64,000 bases of DNA from Sulfurospirillum sp036802865 (GTDB taxonomy: Bacteria > Campylobacterota > Campylobacteria > Campylobacterales > Sulfurospirillaceae). The DNA lies in assembly GCF_036802865.1 (NCBI RefSeq), contig NZ_DAIRVK010000005.1, forward strand, positions 62,001 through 126,000. The letters run 5' to 3'. A program made the translations under genes and the position numbers. Of this stretch, positions 36,026-45,793 are shown piece after piece; position 1 is the stretch's first letter; every line of letters starts with the position of its first letter. The notes beneath the pieces are model-generated. The model was given only the letters and a program-made list of their open reading frames with translations. It made no database searches and was not told where the DNA came from.

Positions 36026-36532
36026 ATGAAAAAAGGTTTCACGATGATCGAATTGATCTTCGTTATTGTTATTTTAGGTATTTTGGCAGCAGTAGCGATC
36101 CCTAAGCTTGCTGCAACACGAGATGATGCAAGAGCTGTAACCATTAAAACAGATGTTGGAACAGCTATGAATGCTATTCCTGCATGGTATCAAGGTCAAA
36201 AAGATGTTCGTATTGGACAAGCAATGTCTGTTGATACAAGTATTTGGGTAAAAAACAGTGATGTTAATTATACTTGGAATGATGATAACAATGTGACATG
36301 TGTTAATCTTGCTATTTTTGATTTTAATACTAGTGATACCAATACATCCAATGGTAATCTTGCTAAGACTAGTGATTATAATAGTTCAACAGGTGCATGG
36401 ATTAGTTCTAATTCACCTGTATTAAGAATTATAAAAGGATCTAGCACTAGTTCTGTTTGTAAAATGTTATGGAATGATATGAAATTAAGCGAGCAAAATA
36501 TTTCTATGGCAGGTCAAAAAGTTAAATGGTAA
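36026..36532 (+). CDS. Type II secretion / competence pseudopilin
   Basis: 168 residues with a class III (prepilin) signal: short basic leader MKKG, cleavage before FTMIELIFVIVILGILAAVAIP with the conserved Glu5, which forms the N-terminal helix. Two cysteines (VTCVN near 92, VCKML near 152) may form a disulfide. Pseudopilins of this kind serve type II secretion or DNA uptake; in Campylobacter the transformation system uses related proteins. AAGGAG lies before the ATG. A TATAAAAT box about 60 bases upstream may be its -10. Confidence 0.92.
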   Translation: MKKGFTMIELIFVIVILGILAAVAIPKLAATRDDARAVTIKTDVGTAMNAIPAWYQGQKDVRIGQAMSVDTSIWVKNSDVNYTWNDDNNVTCVNLAIFDFNTSDTNTSNGNLAKTSDYNSSTGAWISSNSPVLRIIKGSSTSSVCKMLWNDMKLSEQNISMAGQKVKW

Positions 36533-37023
36533 TGAGTCCGAACGCTCACTACATTAAGCGGGACGATATTCGTCCTGCTTTTACGATGGTTGAGCTTGTA
36601 TTTGTTATTGTTATTCTTGGTATTTTAGCAGCGGTTGCTATTCCAAGGCTTGGGGTGAGTCGTGACGATGCGGTTCTAGTTAAAGGAAAGTCCCAAGTAT
36701 CCGCTATTCGCAGTGGTATTTCTCTTTTAAAGTCAAAACGATTGTTAGAAGGCAACACAACAGCTATCACAACACTGGATGGTATTACAACATATAATAC
36801 AGAAGGCGTAAATTTATTTTATGGTGATGTATCAGGAAATATTTTAGAATATCCCATTATCTCAAAAAATGGTGATGGTTCTTGGATGAAAACGGCCAAT
36901 ACAACTTATACGTTCCAACTCAGTGGGCAAGCAATTCCTTTTACCTATAGTACTACTACAGGTTTTGATTGTAATGCTACTGCTGTTGCTACAGGTACAA
37001 ATTGTAAATTACTCACCCAATAA
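36526..37023 (+). CDS. Second pseudopilin with a longer leader and Ala at the cleavage site
   Basis: 165 residues (or 163 from ATG 36532). After a 16-18-residue basic leader ending RPA comes FTMVELVFVIVILGILAAVAIPRLGVSRDDA, almost identical to the first pseudopilin's helix. The residue before the cleavage Phe is Ala rather than the usual Gly. Two C-terminal cysteines (FDCNAT, TNCKL) mirror the partner. It overlaps the first pseudopilin, and priA starts five bases after its stop. The pair probably arose by duplication. Confidence 0.9.
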   Translation: MVMSPNAHYIKRDDIRPAFTMVELVFVIVILGILAAVAIPRLGVSRDDAVLVKGKSQVSAIRSGISLLKSKRLLEGNTTAITTLDGITTYNTEGVNLFYGDVSGNILEYPIISKNGDGSWMKTANTTYTFQLSGQAIPFTYSTTTGFDCNATAVATGTNCKLLTQ

Positions 37024-37027
37024 ACGT

Positions 37028-38863
37028 GTGTTTTATTATCATATCGCTCTTTTAAAATCTCCTCTTTCTCCTTTAACCTACCAGTCTGAGCAAATGCTCA
37101 AAGTTGGAAGTGTTGTTGAAGTCTCTCTTTCCAAGCGTACTACACAAGGTGTTGTTATTGCCGAAGTTGAAAAACCTTCTTTTGACTGTGAATCTATAAC
37201 GATTACATGTAAAGCATTTTACCTTCCCAAAACGCTTGAACTCGCTCGTTTTATTGCAGAGTATTATGTCTGCTCTCTTGGTGAAGCGTTGAGTCTTTTT
37301 GTGCCTTATATCCAAAATGCTTTACATATAAACGAAACGATTGCGACAGATATAGCGCTTTCTACTGAGCAACAAAAAGCGTATGAATTTATACAAACAC
37401 ATCCTACATCACTTCTTTTTGGCGATACGGGAAGTGGTAAAACAGAGATTTATATGAAGCTCTTTGAGCAAACCATCAATGAAGGTAAACAAGCTATCTT
37501 CTTGCTCCCAGAGATTGGCCTGACACCTCAGATGAAAAACCGTTTAAAGCATCATTTTGGAACAAATGTTGCTATCTGGCATTCGAAGATTAGCGCGAAG
37601 AAGAAAGAGCAGATTTTGAATGACCTTCAAGAGGGGAAAGTTTCCATTATCGCAGGGACTCGTTCCGCGCTTTTTTTACCGATGGCTCATCTTGGTTTGA
37701 TTGTAGTCGATGAAGAGCACGATGAGAGTTATAAGTCGGGCAATAGACCGCGTTACAACGCGAAAGATCTAGCACTTCTTTTTGGACAAAAAATCGGTTG
37801 TAAAGTACTTTTAGGCAGTGCAACGCCTACACTTAGTAGTTTTCACAAAGTTTCTACTTTTAGGCTCAAAGGCACTTTTTTTGACTCTCAAAGCTACATC
37901 ATGTACGATGATGGCGAACATGGGCTAAGTTTCAAGATGACCCAAGCGATCCAAAAAGCGTTGAATGCCAAAAAACAAGTCATCGTCTTTTTGCCGACAC
38001 GCGCGAACTTTAAGTACATTACATGTAAAAGCTGCGGAGCGAATGTGGAGTGTCCATTTTGCAGTGTGGGGATGAGTATTCACCACAACATGAACGCGCT
38101 TAAGTGTCACTATTGTAATTACACCGAAGTGATTCCCAAAGTGTGCCCCAAATGCGGGTGTGAAGAGATCGTGGCAACGCGTATGGGAACGGCGGAAGTG
38201 AGTCAAAAACTGACAGAGCATTTCAAAGAACATGTTGTGCAACAGTTTGACCGCGATGAGGTACGAACTGAAAAACAGCTCTCTTCTATTTTGAGTGATT
38301 TTAATGAGCATAAGATCGACATTATGGTCGGTACTCAGATGCTTTCCAAAGGGCATGACTACCACGGAGTAGGGCTTGCCGTGATTCTTGGCGTGGATGC
38401 ACTTTTAGGTATGAGCGATTTTAGATCGCGCGAGAAAACCTTAGCGTTGGTGCAACAAATCGCAGGACGTGCAGGGCGAAAAGGGTATGGCGAAGTGCTC
38501 ATTCAGAGTAAAAACAGCGACTTTTTCAAGCAGTATTTGAGTGATTTTGAACAGTTTTTAAACGATGAGTTGGTGTTTCGAAAAGGGCTTTACCCGCCGT
38601 TTAAAAAGATGTTGAGGCTTATGACTTCACACGTTAAAGATGAAAAAGCCAAAGATTTGATCGAAAAAGTGGCTTTAATAGCGCAAAGTTTCCCGCAGGT
38701 TGAAGTGGTAGGACACGGAAAAGCCAACATCTCTAAAATCGCCAACAAATACCGCTATGAACTCCTAGCACGCAGTGACTCAAGTAAAGCGTTACTGGAA
38801 CTTGCCCATGCTGTAAAACTTTTACATGTAGAAGCAGATATAGACCCGTTATCATTTTCTTAA
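37028..38863 (+). CDS. priA: Primosomal replication restart helicase PriA
   Basis: Restarts collapsed forks by loading the replicative helicase. The 611-residue protein has an N-terminal DNA-binding part, Walker A GDTGSGKTEIY near residue 135, DEEH near 230, and a zinc-binding insert with paired CxxC motifs (CKSCG, CPFC, CHYC, CPKCG, residues ~335-380). Motif VI is in QIAGRAGRKGYG near 480. The start is GTG 37028 (MFYYHIALLKSPL, as in relatives); the frame is open upstream only over the pilin gene. It contains three copies of the TACATGTA palindrome. Confidence 0.95.
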   Translation: MFYYHIALLKSPLSPLTYQSEQMLKVGSVVEVSLSKRTTQGVVIAEVEKPSFDCESITITCKAFYLPKTLELARFIAEYYVCSLGEALSLFVPYIQNALHINETIATDIALSTEQQKAYEFIQTHPTSLLFGDTGSGKTEIYMKLFEQTINEGKQAIFLLPEIGLTPQMKNRLKHHFGTNVAIWHSKISAKKKEQILNDLQEGKVSIIAGTRSALFLPMAHLGLIVVDEEHDESYKSGNRPRYNAKDLALLFGQKIGCKVLLGSATPTLSSFHKVSTFRLKGTFFDSQSYIMYDDGEHGLSFKMTQAIQKALNAKKQVIVFLPTRANFKYITCKSCGANVECPFCSVGMSIHHNMNALKCHYCNYTEVIPKVCPKCGCEEIVATRMGTAEVSQKLTEHFKEHVVQQFDRDEVRTEKQLSSILSDFNEHKIDIMVGTQMLSKGHDYHGVGLAVILGVDALLGMSDFRSREKTLALVQQIAGRAGRKGYGEVLIQSKNSDFFKQYLSDFEQFLNDELVFRKGLYPPFKKMLRLMTSHVKDEKAKDLIEKVALIAQSFPQVEVVGHGKANISKIANKYRYELLARSDSSKALLELAHAVKLLHVEADIDPLSFS

Positions 38864-38941
38864 TATCAAAAAAGATATAATCACCTTATATTAAAAGACG
38901 TAGTGCAAACGTCTCATAGTTTCAACACTTTTGGATAAACA

Positions 38942-40006
38942 ATGATAAAACGATACCCAACCAAACAAATTTTTGTCGGCAATGTTCCCGTGGGAGGCAA
39001 TGCCAAAATACCTGTTCAATCGATGACATTTTCAAAAACACACGATGTGGAAGCTACGGTAGAACAAATTCGCCGTTTGCATTTTGCTGGAGCTGACATT
39101 GTGCGTGTGGCTGTGCCTGATTATGACGATGCACATGCACTTAAAGCCATTAAAGAGCAATCAAGCTTGCCGATTGTTGCGGACATTCACTTTAACTACC
39201 GTTTGGCGCTTATTGCGGCTGAAGTGGTGGATTGTATTCGTATCAATCCTGGTAACATTGGCAATAAAGATCGCGTTAAAGAAGTGGTTAAAGCGTGCAA
39301 TGAACGAAGTATTCCGATTCGCATTGGGGTAAACAGTGGAAGCTTGGAAAAAGAGTTTGATGAGAAGTATGGACCAACCGCAAAAGGGATGGTCGAATCG
39401 GCTCTGTATAACATCAAATACCTTGAAGACCTTGGTTTTACAAACATGAAAGTCTCACTCAAAGCCAGCGATGTGGAGCGTACTGTTGAAGCGTACCGAA
39501 TGCTACGCCCTTTGGTGGAGTACCCGTTTCATTTAGGCGTTACGGAAGCGGGAACACTGTTTCACTCGACGATCAAATCCTCCATTGCTTTGGGGACTCT
39601 TTTGTTGGATGGTATTGGTGACACGATGCGTGTATCCATCACAGGAGAGCTTGAAGAAGAGATCAAAGTAGGGCGTGCCATTTTAAAAGATAGCGGTGTG
39701 GAAGCAGCGGGTTTAAATATCATCTCATGCCCAACTTGCGGGCGTTTGGAAGCCAACCTTGTTAAAGCGGTTGCTGAAGTAGAACGTCGTACCAAGCACA
39801 TTACAGCACCTCTGAACATTTCGGTGATGGGATGCGTGGTTAATGCCATTGGCGAAGCTAAACATGCCGATGTTGCCATTGCATTTGGAAAAGGACAAGG
39901 GCTTGTGATGGTTAAAGGTGAAGTGGTGGCAAAACTGAAAGAAGAAGACCTTGTCGATAAATTTTTAGAAGCCGTAGAACTTGCAGCCAAGGAGTACAAA
40001 GCATGA
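38942..40006 (+). CDS. ispG: 4-hydroxy-3-methylbut-2-enyl-diphosphate synthase
   Basis: Iron-sulfur enzyme of the non-mevalonate isoprenoid pathway (HMBPP synthesis). Signatures: IPVQSMTFSKTHDVEATV near residue 20, RINPGNIG near 98, GVNSGSL near 127, and cluster ligands in SCPTCGR near 260 and MGCVVN near 300. 354 residues, full length. The next gene starts inside its stop (ATGA). Confidence 0.96.
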   Translation: MIKRYPTKQIFVGNVPVGGNAKIPVQSMTFSKTHDVEATVEQIRRLHFAGADIVRVAVPDYDDAHALKAIKEQSSLPIVADIHFNYRLALIAAEVVDCIRINPGNIGNKDRVKEVVKACNERSIPIRIGVNSGSLEKEFDEKYGPTAKGMVESALYNIKYLEDLGFTNMKVSLKASDVERTVEAYRMLRPLVEYPFHLGVTEAGTLFHSTIKSSIALGTLLLDGIGDTMRVSITGELEEEIKVGRAILKDSGVEAAGLNIISCPTCGRLEANLVKAVAEVERRTKHITAPLNISVMGCVVNAIGEAKHADVAIAFGKGQGLVMVKGEVVAKLKEEDLVDKFLEAVELAAKEYKA

Positions 40007-41433
40007 GCAATCTGCACAATGTCAACATAGAGCGCTCTGTCCTTAGCTCCATTTTATTTAATCCTGCGACATTTGAAGATATCGCAGCGGTCATTTCAGC
40101 GAAAGATTTTTACTTGCCAAGCCATCGTTATATTTACGAAGCAATGGAGGCGTGCGAGAGAGAAGATCTTCCGATTGATGAAGAGTTCATCAAGAAAAAG
40201 CTCAACCAGCAAGGGCGTTTTGATGAAGATGCGATGCTTGAAATTCTCTCAACCAATCCTTTACCTGCCACAAGAGCATATGTTGAAGAGATTCGTGAAA
40301 AAGCAATTAAGAGAGAACTAGTACAATTAACCAGTGACATTAAAGAGATCGCGGTTGAGAAAGATTTACCATCGAATGAAGTAGTTGATCTGGTGCAACA
40401 AAAACTTTATCAAATCACGCAAGAAAGCGGTAGTAAAGAGTTCCGTGAGTCTCCTGAAATGACCCATGCGACCATCGCGCACATACATGAGATGAAAAAG
40501 CGTGGAAACTCTGGCGTTGTAGGTGTCGATACAGGCTTTGTTGAGCTGAATCGTCTCACGACTGGTTTTGGAGAAGGCGATCTTATTATCGTAGCAGCAC
40601 GTCCAGCGATGGGTAAAACAGCTTTTTGTCTCAATTTAGCGCAAAGTGCTCTAGATAGAGGCAAAGGCGTTGCGATCTTTTCTCTTGAAATGCCAGCAGA
40701 ACAGTTGATGCTCAGGATGCTCAGTGCTAAAACATCCATACCACTTCAGAAGCTCAAAGTGGGCGATATGGGCGATGAACAGTGGGGTAGACTAACGAGT
40801 GCTGCTGATGAGATGAGTAAACGTAAATTTTTTGTTGACGATAATGGCTCTGTGGATATTCATAAAGTACGAGCAAAACTTCGCAAACTCAAATCCCAGC
40901 ACCCTGAGATTTCACTTGCTATCATTGACTACTTGCAGTTGATGAGTTCTGCTGGAACACGCGATAGACATATTGAAGTCAGTGATATCAGCCGTGGGCT
41001 TAAACTTTTAGCAAGAGAGCTTAACATTCCTATCATCGCACTTTCCCAGCTCAACCGTGGCTTGGAAGCCAGAAGTGATAAACGCCCGATGCTAAGCGAT
41101 CTTAGAGAGTCAGGTGCGATTGAACAAGATGCCGATATGATCTTGTTTGTTTACCGTGACGACGTTTACCGTGTACGTGAAGAAAAAGAGAAAGAGCAAA
41201 AAGCTAGAACCGAGGGGAAAGAGTACAAAAGTGACTTTTTCGAGAAACCTGAAGAGTTAGCCGAAGTCATTGTTGGTAAAAATAGAAATGGACCTGTTGG
41301 CGTTGCCAATCTTATTTTTCAAAAAGCATGTACCCGTTTTGTGGATGGCGGTAAAAACTCCATTCCTATCGAAGTTGTTCAATATAATGCCTCAATTACG
41401 CAAGAGGCTAAGATCAGTTTACCACCGCTTTAA
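40003..41433 (+). CDS. dnaB: Replicative DNA helicase
   Basis: Hexameric fork helicase. Residues ~1-105 form the N-terminal DnaG-interaction domain; a RecA-like motor follows with ARPAMGKTAF (Walker A near residue 205), SLEMPAEQL, and IDYLQLM (Walker B near 307), and SQLNRGLEARSDKRPMLSDLRESGAIEQDAD near 345. 476 residues, usual length. It is coupled to ispG and comEC by tiny overlaps. Confidence 0.97.
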   Translation: MSNLHNVNIERSVLSSILFNPATFEDIAAVISAKDFYLPSHRYIYEAMEACEREDLPIDEEFIKKKLNQQGRFDEDAMLEILSTNPLPATRAYVEEIREKAIKRELVQLTSDIKEIAVEKDLPSNEVVDLVQQKLYQITQESGSKEFRESPEMTHATIAHIHEMKKRGNSGVVGVDTGFVELNRLTTGFGEGDLIIVAARPAMGKTAFCLNLAQSALDRGKGVAIFSLEMPAEQLMLRMLSAKTSIPLQKLKVGDMGDEQWGRLTSAADEMSKRKFFVDDNGSVDIHKVRAKLRKLKSQHPEISLAIIDYLQLMSSAGTRDRHIEVSDISRGLKLLARELNIPIIALSQLNRGLEARSDKRPMLSDLRESGAIEQDADMILFVYRDDVYRVREEKEKEQKARTEGKEYKSDFFEKPEELAEVIVGKNRNGPVGVANLIFQKACTRFVDGGKNSIPIEVVQYNASITQEAKISLPPL

Positions 41434-42695
41434 TGCTAAATACACCGCTCTTTGTCAGTAAAAAGGAATTTTTTCTGACACTGGGTGTAGTGTTGTTCAT
41501 TGCCTGCATTTCTCTGCTTATTGAGTTTTCCCACTTTAAAGAACTGACCCGCACTCCTTTACATGTAAGCAATGCTACGGTGCTGAATCATTACACTAAA
41601 ACAAATGAAAAAGGGAGAACGTATGATGTTTTCAAGCTGAAGCTTGATGGAAGCGATGCTGAGGTGTACACAACATCATTTCGTGTTACGTCCATACCTA
41701 TAAAAAGCCGTATTAAGGTTAAGCTTAAAGTCGATAAAGTGACCTTTTATGACTACCTCAAAGGTTTTTTTGCTCCTTCTTTATCTTTATATGAAATCTA
41801 CGAAGATGACCCGCCCCTTGATGTTAAGCCACTGTATCGCTGGATAGATAATCAACATGACAATGAAAAGATAGCTGAATTGTACAGAACGCTTATTTTT
41901 GCTACACCCATTTCAAAAGAGCTTCGCGAAGAAGTCCAAAAATGGGGCATTTCGCATCTCATTGCTATTAGTGGCTACAATGTTGGTGTTATCTCATTTT
42001 TACTTTTCTTTTTTCTAAAACCGCTTTACCAATTTTTTCAAAGTCGTTATTTCCCGTATCGTAATGGCACAGCAGATTTGACGATGGTCGTACTGGTTGT
42101 TTTATTTGCGTATATGGTTGTGATTGATTTTGTCCCTTCCTTTTTAAGGGCATTTGCGATGAGTGTTTTAGGGTTTTTCTTTTATTCAAGAGGTATTAAA
42201 GTGCTTTCTTATGAAATGTTAGGGCTTACAACATTGGGACTTTTGGCACTATTTCCCACACTTCTTTTCTCACTTTCCTTTTGGTTTTCCGTTGCAGGTG
42301 TTTTTTACCTTTTTCTGTTTTTACACCATTTTGAAAATCTCAATCGTTGGGTCTTACTTACTATCATTGATTTGGGTGTTTTTCTCTTAATGGTTCCTAT
42401 CGTGCATACGTTTTTCCCTGTCTTTACCTTTTTACAACTCACTTCACCACTTTCAAGTTTAGTGTTCATCGTCTTTTATCCACTTGGAGTACTTTTACAT
42501 GTTATTCAACTGGGTGGAATTTTAGATGTATATCTGCTGTATTTTTTAGACGTAAAGACGCAACATTATTTACTTAGTTTTCCGTGGTGGATTTTGGTGG
42601 GGTATGTGGGCGTTTCACTGATCTCAATACGCTATAAAGTGGCACTTTATACCTGTTTAGGCTTTGCTTTTCTCAGTCTCTTTTTCGTTCAGTAA
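41433..42695 (+). CDS. comEC: ComEC/Rec2-family competence channel protein
   Basis: A 420-residue membrane protein. The N-terminal ~130 residues form a soluble OB-like domain after one helix; then SHLIAISGYNVGVISF (family motif, usually HLIAISGLHI) begins the multi-helix Competence domain. There is no C-terminal beta-lactamase domain, as in other Campylobacterota. It is thought to carry single-stranded DNA across the inner membrane during transformation. The last 39 bases overlap the convergent yihY-like gene. One TTACATGTAA palindrome lies at 41559-41568. Confidence 0.9.
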   Translation: MLNTPLFVSKKEFFLTLGVVLFIACISLLIEFSHFKELTRTPLHVSNATVLNHYTKTNEKGRTYDVFKLKLDGSDAEVYTTSFRVTSIPIKSRIKVKLKVDKVTFYDYLKGFFAPSLSLYEIYEDDPPLDVKPLYRWIDNQHDNEKIAELYRTLIFATPISKELREEVQKWGISHLIAISGYNVGVISFLLFFFLKPLYQFFQSRYFPYRNGTADLTMVVLVVLFAYMVVIDFVPSFLRAFAMSVLGFFFYSRGIKVLSYEMLGLTTLGLLALFPTLLFSLSFWFSVAGVFYLFLFLHHFENLNRWVLLTIIDLGVFLLMVPIVHTFFPVFTFLQLTSPLSSLVFIVFYPLGVLLHVIQLGGILDVYLLYFLDVKTQHYLLSFPWWILVGYVGVSLISIRYKVALYTCLGFAFLSLFFVQ

Positions 42696-43460
42696 AAAGC
42701 AAAATTTTAAACCGTAAAGATAGATGAACCATGAAAAATAGATCCATAAGAAGAAGAAAAGAAGAATACTAAAAGAGCCGTAGATGCTCAGATACGTTTT
42801 GTTGTAAGTGACATAATAGACAAAAAGAATTTTAGAGACATACCAAACAAGTGAAGCGACAAAGGAAGAGAAAAGGGCACTTTTGAGATGAACTTTTGTT
42901 TTAGCCGAGATGGAATACATAATAAGATACAAAAGCCAAACAATCAAATAGGGTGAAAAACGTACTAAGTTAATCGAACTTGTAACATCACTTTTATCTA
43001 GAAACTCTTGCACAACAGAGGAGCTGTAAAAAAAGATGATGAGACCCAGAGGCATCAGTGTTACCATTGTCCAGTAAGTTGCAAGGGCTTCCCAAAAGCT
43101 GCGAGAGGGAATCTCAAAAATTTTACTCACAATTTTTTCATAATCCAAAAAGAACATGATGGAGATGTAGAGCACAAAGATGATGCCCACAACGCCCATG
43201 TTTCCGGTATTTGCCATGAAGTCACGCAGATAGTGGATGATTACATCTTGTTGGGTGGGAATCAGTGCGCTAAAAATAAACGTTTGCAGTTTTTCATAGT
43301 AAACCTCAAAAAGAGGCATTTTGGTAAAAATACTGAAGGTAATGAGTAGAATGGGGATTAGCGCTAAAATCGTGTGAAAACTCAAAGAAGAGGCGTAGTG
43401 CGCAAGCTCTACGTCTCTTAACTTTTTAAAAAATTGGGCACAATTTTGAGTGCTTATCAA
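42657..43460 (-). CDS. YihY/virulence factor BrkB-family membrane protein
   Basis: 267 residues with about six transmembrane helices, an N-terminal ELAHYASSLSFHTILALIPILLI signature, and a C-terminal FSILLFFFLWIYFSWFIYLYG. Once misnamed ribonuclease BN; the true role is unsettled. It follows the glcD gene immediately (adjacent stop and start), the order also known in C. jejuni. Confidence 0.9.
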   Translation of the reverse strand: MISTQNCAQFFKKLRDVELAHYASSLSFHTILALIPILLITFSIFTKMPLFEVYYEKLQTFIFSALIPTQQDVIIHYLRDFMANTGNMGVVGIIFVLYISIMFFLDYEKIVSKIFEIPSRSFWEALATYWTMVTLMPLGLIIFFYSSSVVQEFLDKSDVTSSINLVRFSPYLIVWLLYLIMYSISAKTKVHLKSALFSSFVASLVWYVSKILFVYYVTYNKTYLSIYGSFSILLFFFLWIYFSWFIYLYGLKFCFLLNEKETEKSKA

Positions 43461-44840
43461 TTAAAGTCCCATTTTTGAAGGGTTTAAAATATTGTTAGGA
43501 TCGAACGCTTTTTTAACCGAACGGAAAAGTTCCATCTCTCCATCACTAAAGGCTAAGTGCATAAACGGTGCTTTACTCAGACCTATACCATGCTCTCCAC
43601 TCAAAGTTCCACCAAGGGCTACGGCTGCTTTGAAAATCTCTTCAATCGCATGGTGACCGATCTCAAGTTGCTTAGGATCGCTTCCATCGACCATCACATT
43701 GGTGTGAACATTGCCATCACCTGTGTGCCCAAAACATGGGACTGTAACGTTGTATTTTTGAGCAATTTGGCTAATCTCTTTAAGCAGAAGTGGAAGTTTA
43801 CTACGAGGTACCGTAATGTCTTCATTGAGTTTTTTACTGCCATAGATAGTGATACATTGGCTTGCATTACGACGTGCGAACCAAAGGTTTTTAGACTCTT
43901 CAGGTGTGGTGGCTCTTTTTAATCCACTAGAGCCATTTGCTAAAAACGCTTGTTCGATGATGTCAAGTTGTTCTGTAAGCTCTTTTTGTGAATTACCATC
44001 AACATCCGTGATGAGAATAGCCCCTGCATCTTTTGGAAGCCCTTTATTGTATTTTTGCTCAACAGCATTGATGGAGAGATTATCTAAAAACTCCATAGCT
44101 ACGGGCGTTACGCCTGCTGCCATTGTTTTATAAACGGCGTTCATAGCATCATCAACGGTTGGGAAAATACCCATAGCAGTTTGTGACATTTTAGGTTTGG
44201 CAATGAGTTTCAGTGTAATTTCCGTAATGCACGCAAGGGTTCCCTCACTGGCAATAATAATACCCGCAATGTTATAGCCTGCAACGTCTTTGATAGTACG
44301 TTTTCCCGCACGGATAATCTCACCATTGGGAATGACAGCACGCAATGCCATGACATAATCTTTGGTAATACCATACTTTGCCGCACGCATTCCGCCAGCG
44401 TTTTCACTGACATTTCCACCAATGGTTGAGTACTCTTCACTTGCAGGATCTGGTGGATAAAAAAGACCTTGTGCTTCAACTGCTTTTTGCAAGTGCATGT
44501 TGATGACACCAGGTTGAACAACAGCAACCATGTTTTCCATGTCGATTTCAAGGATTTTATTCATATGTTTTTCAAACGCTAAAATAATACCACCATTGGC
44601 TGGTAATGAACCACCCGTAAAGCCACTTCCAGCTCCACGAGGCGTGATAACAATGCGATGTTCATTGCAGTATTTTAAAATGTTGCTGACATCATTTTCA
44701 TCTCTTGGAAAAAGCACAGCATCAGGCTCATAGCGTGTACGTGTTGCATCGTAACAGTAAGCAATTAAATGCGCTTTATCATCATAAACGTTGTCCGAAC
44801 CTAAGAGGTCCTTAAAATAGTTAATATGTTTTATTTCCAT
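43461..44840 (-). CDS. glcD: FAD-linked oxidase, glycolate/D-lactate dehydrogenase (GlcD-like)
   Basis: 459 residues. N-terminal FAD-binding type 4 domain with ITPRGAGSGFTGGSLP near 60-75 and PGVINMHLQ; C-terminal FAD-oxidase domain with CFGHTGDGNVHTN near 365 and GTLSGEHGIGLSK near 420. Likely oxidises a 2-hydroxy acid such as D-lactate or glycolate and passes electrons to the respiratory chain; exact substrate unknown. No GlcE/GlcF genes are adjacent. Overlaps the upstream gene by ten bases. Confidence 0.88.
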   Translation of the reverse strand: MEIKHINYFKDLLGSDNVYDDKAHLIAYCYDATRTRYEPDAVLFPRDENDVSNILKYCNEHRIVITPRGAGSGFTGGSLPANGGIILAFEKHMNKILEIDMENMVAVVQPGVINMHLQKAVEAQGLFYPPDPASEEYSTIGGNVSENAGGMRAAKYGITKDYVMALRAVIPNGEIIRAGKRTIKDVAGYNIAGIIIASEGTLACITEITLKLIAKPKMSQTAMGIFPTVDDAMNAVYKTMAAGVTPVAMEFLDNLSINAVEQKYNKGLPKDAGAILITDVDGNSQKELTEQLDIIEQAFLANGSSGLKRATTPEESKNLWFARRNASQCITIYGSKKLNEDITVPRSKLPLLLKEISQIAQKYNVTVPCFGHTGDGNVHTNVMVDGSDPKQLEIGHHAIEEIFKAAVALGGTLSGEHGIGLSKAPFMHLAFSDGEMELFRSVKKAFDPNNILNPSKMGL

Positions 44841-45637
44841 TGGGTATCTTTTCTCTCTACAACATCAAATGGTAATTTCATAATAATACCATCAATTCCA
44901 CTGCCTTTTAGCTCTTGTGTTTGCCCTAAAATATAAGCATAGTAGTTGTTATAATCAGATATCTTTGAACTGTCCCAGCTAAACCATGTTGAATCAATAT
45001 TTTTAACACGTGAATAAAACGGAAGTTGAATTTCGCCATTGTCAGAAATAGAAACAGTTTGAAGCGTATTAAAATTATGGCAATCAACAAAATAACCCGT
45101 ATTTTTAATACCAAAGAAGATGATAGATGCGGCATTTTGATAACACGCTTGTTGGAAGATTTTTTTATCTGGATTCGGACGGTAGAGTTTTGTTAAATAC
45201 GCTGCGACGATGTCAGGATGAATCCATGTAATGGTATTGAACTTTTTAGTCACTTCGTTAAAAGCATTTTGATTTGGAACTACGATGAGCGCGCGGTCAT
45301 AAAGATAATTGATCGTTACTTCATCGCCTACGGTTGGTTTGATGCCTGTGTCAGGAAATGCACCTTGCGAAAGCATGTCAAATTTTTCAAGACGTAAGAC
45401 AGCTTTTGATCCATCTTTGCTGATAACATCAACACGTGCAATAATACTTGTACTCTTTGCATCAAATTTATGGCTGACGATACCACTTGCACCGACGATA
45501 AATTCTGAAGAGTCAGCGATAACGATTTGTTTTTCATTTGCCTCTAAAACGTTTGTTTTATACTCTTTAAAAAACGATTGAGCTTGTGCATAAGCGCCAA
45601 GTAAGAATAGACACACAACCAAAAATAGCTTGTTCAA
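44831..45637 (-). CDS. Exported protein with PgbA-like (plasminogen-binding) N-terminal domain
   Basis: 268 residues with a signal peptide (cleavage about AYAQA, residue 19). The body resembles the N-terminal domain of H. pylori PgbA: VTINYLYDRALIVVPNQNAFN, IHPDIVAAYL, and FFGIKNTGYFVDCHNF. The lysine-rich C-terminal tail that binds plasminogen in PgbA is absent, so host binding should not be assumed. TTG start with a strong AAGGAG. The gene is divergent from the M23 peptidase, as in C. jejuni. Confidence 0.78.
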   Translation of the reverse strand: MNKLFLVVCLFLLGAYAQAQSFFKEYKTNVLEANEKQIVIADSSEFIVGASGIVSHKFDAKSTSIIARVDVISKDGSKAVLRLEKFDMLSQGAFPDTGIKPTVGDEVTINYLYDRALIVVPNQNAFNEVTKKFNTITWIHPDIVAAYLTKLYRPNPDKKIFQQACYQNAASIIFFGIKNTGYFVDCHNFNTLQTVSISDNGEIQLPFYSRVKNIDSTWFSWDSSKISDYNNYYAYILGQTQELKGSGIDGIIMKLPFDVVERKDTQWK

Positions 45638-45793
45638 CGGGAACTCCTTGAAGGGTACATGTCACCCCTTTTATTTTTATGAGAGAGATTATACTATAAC
45701 TGTTTTAAAAAAACTTCTTTTTCCCAGAAGAGAGTCTTTTAGGCATTTTGTAAGATTTGTTCAGATAAAATCGAAAAAAACTAGGGGGTGCAA

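Noticed and set aside
36923..37027. A longer PriA beginning inside the second pseudopilin
   Set aside because: The extra residues are a leucine/valine-rich shadow of the pilin tail; relatives begin at MFYYHIALL-type sequence, matching GTG 37028.
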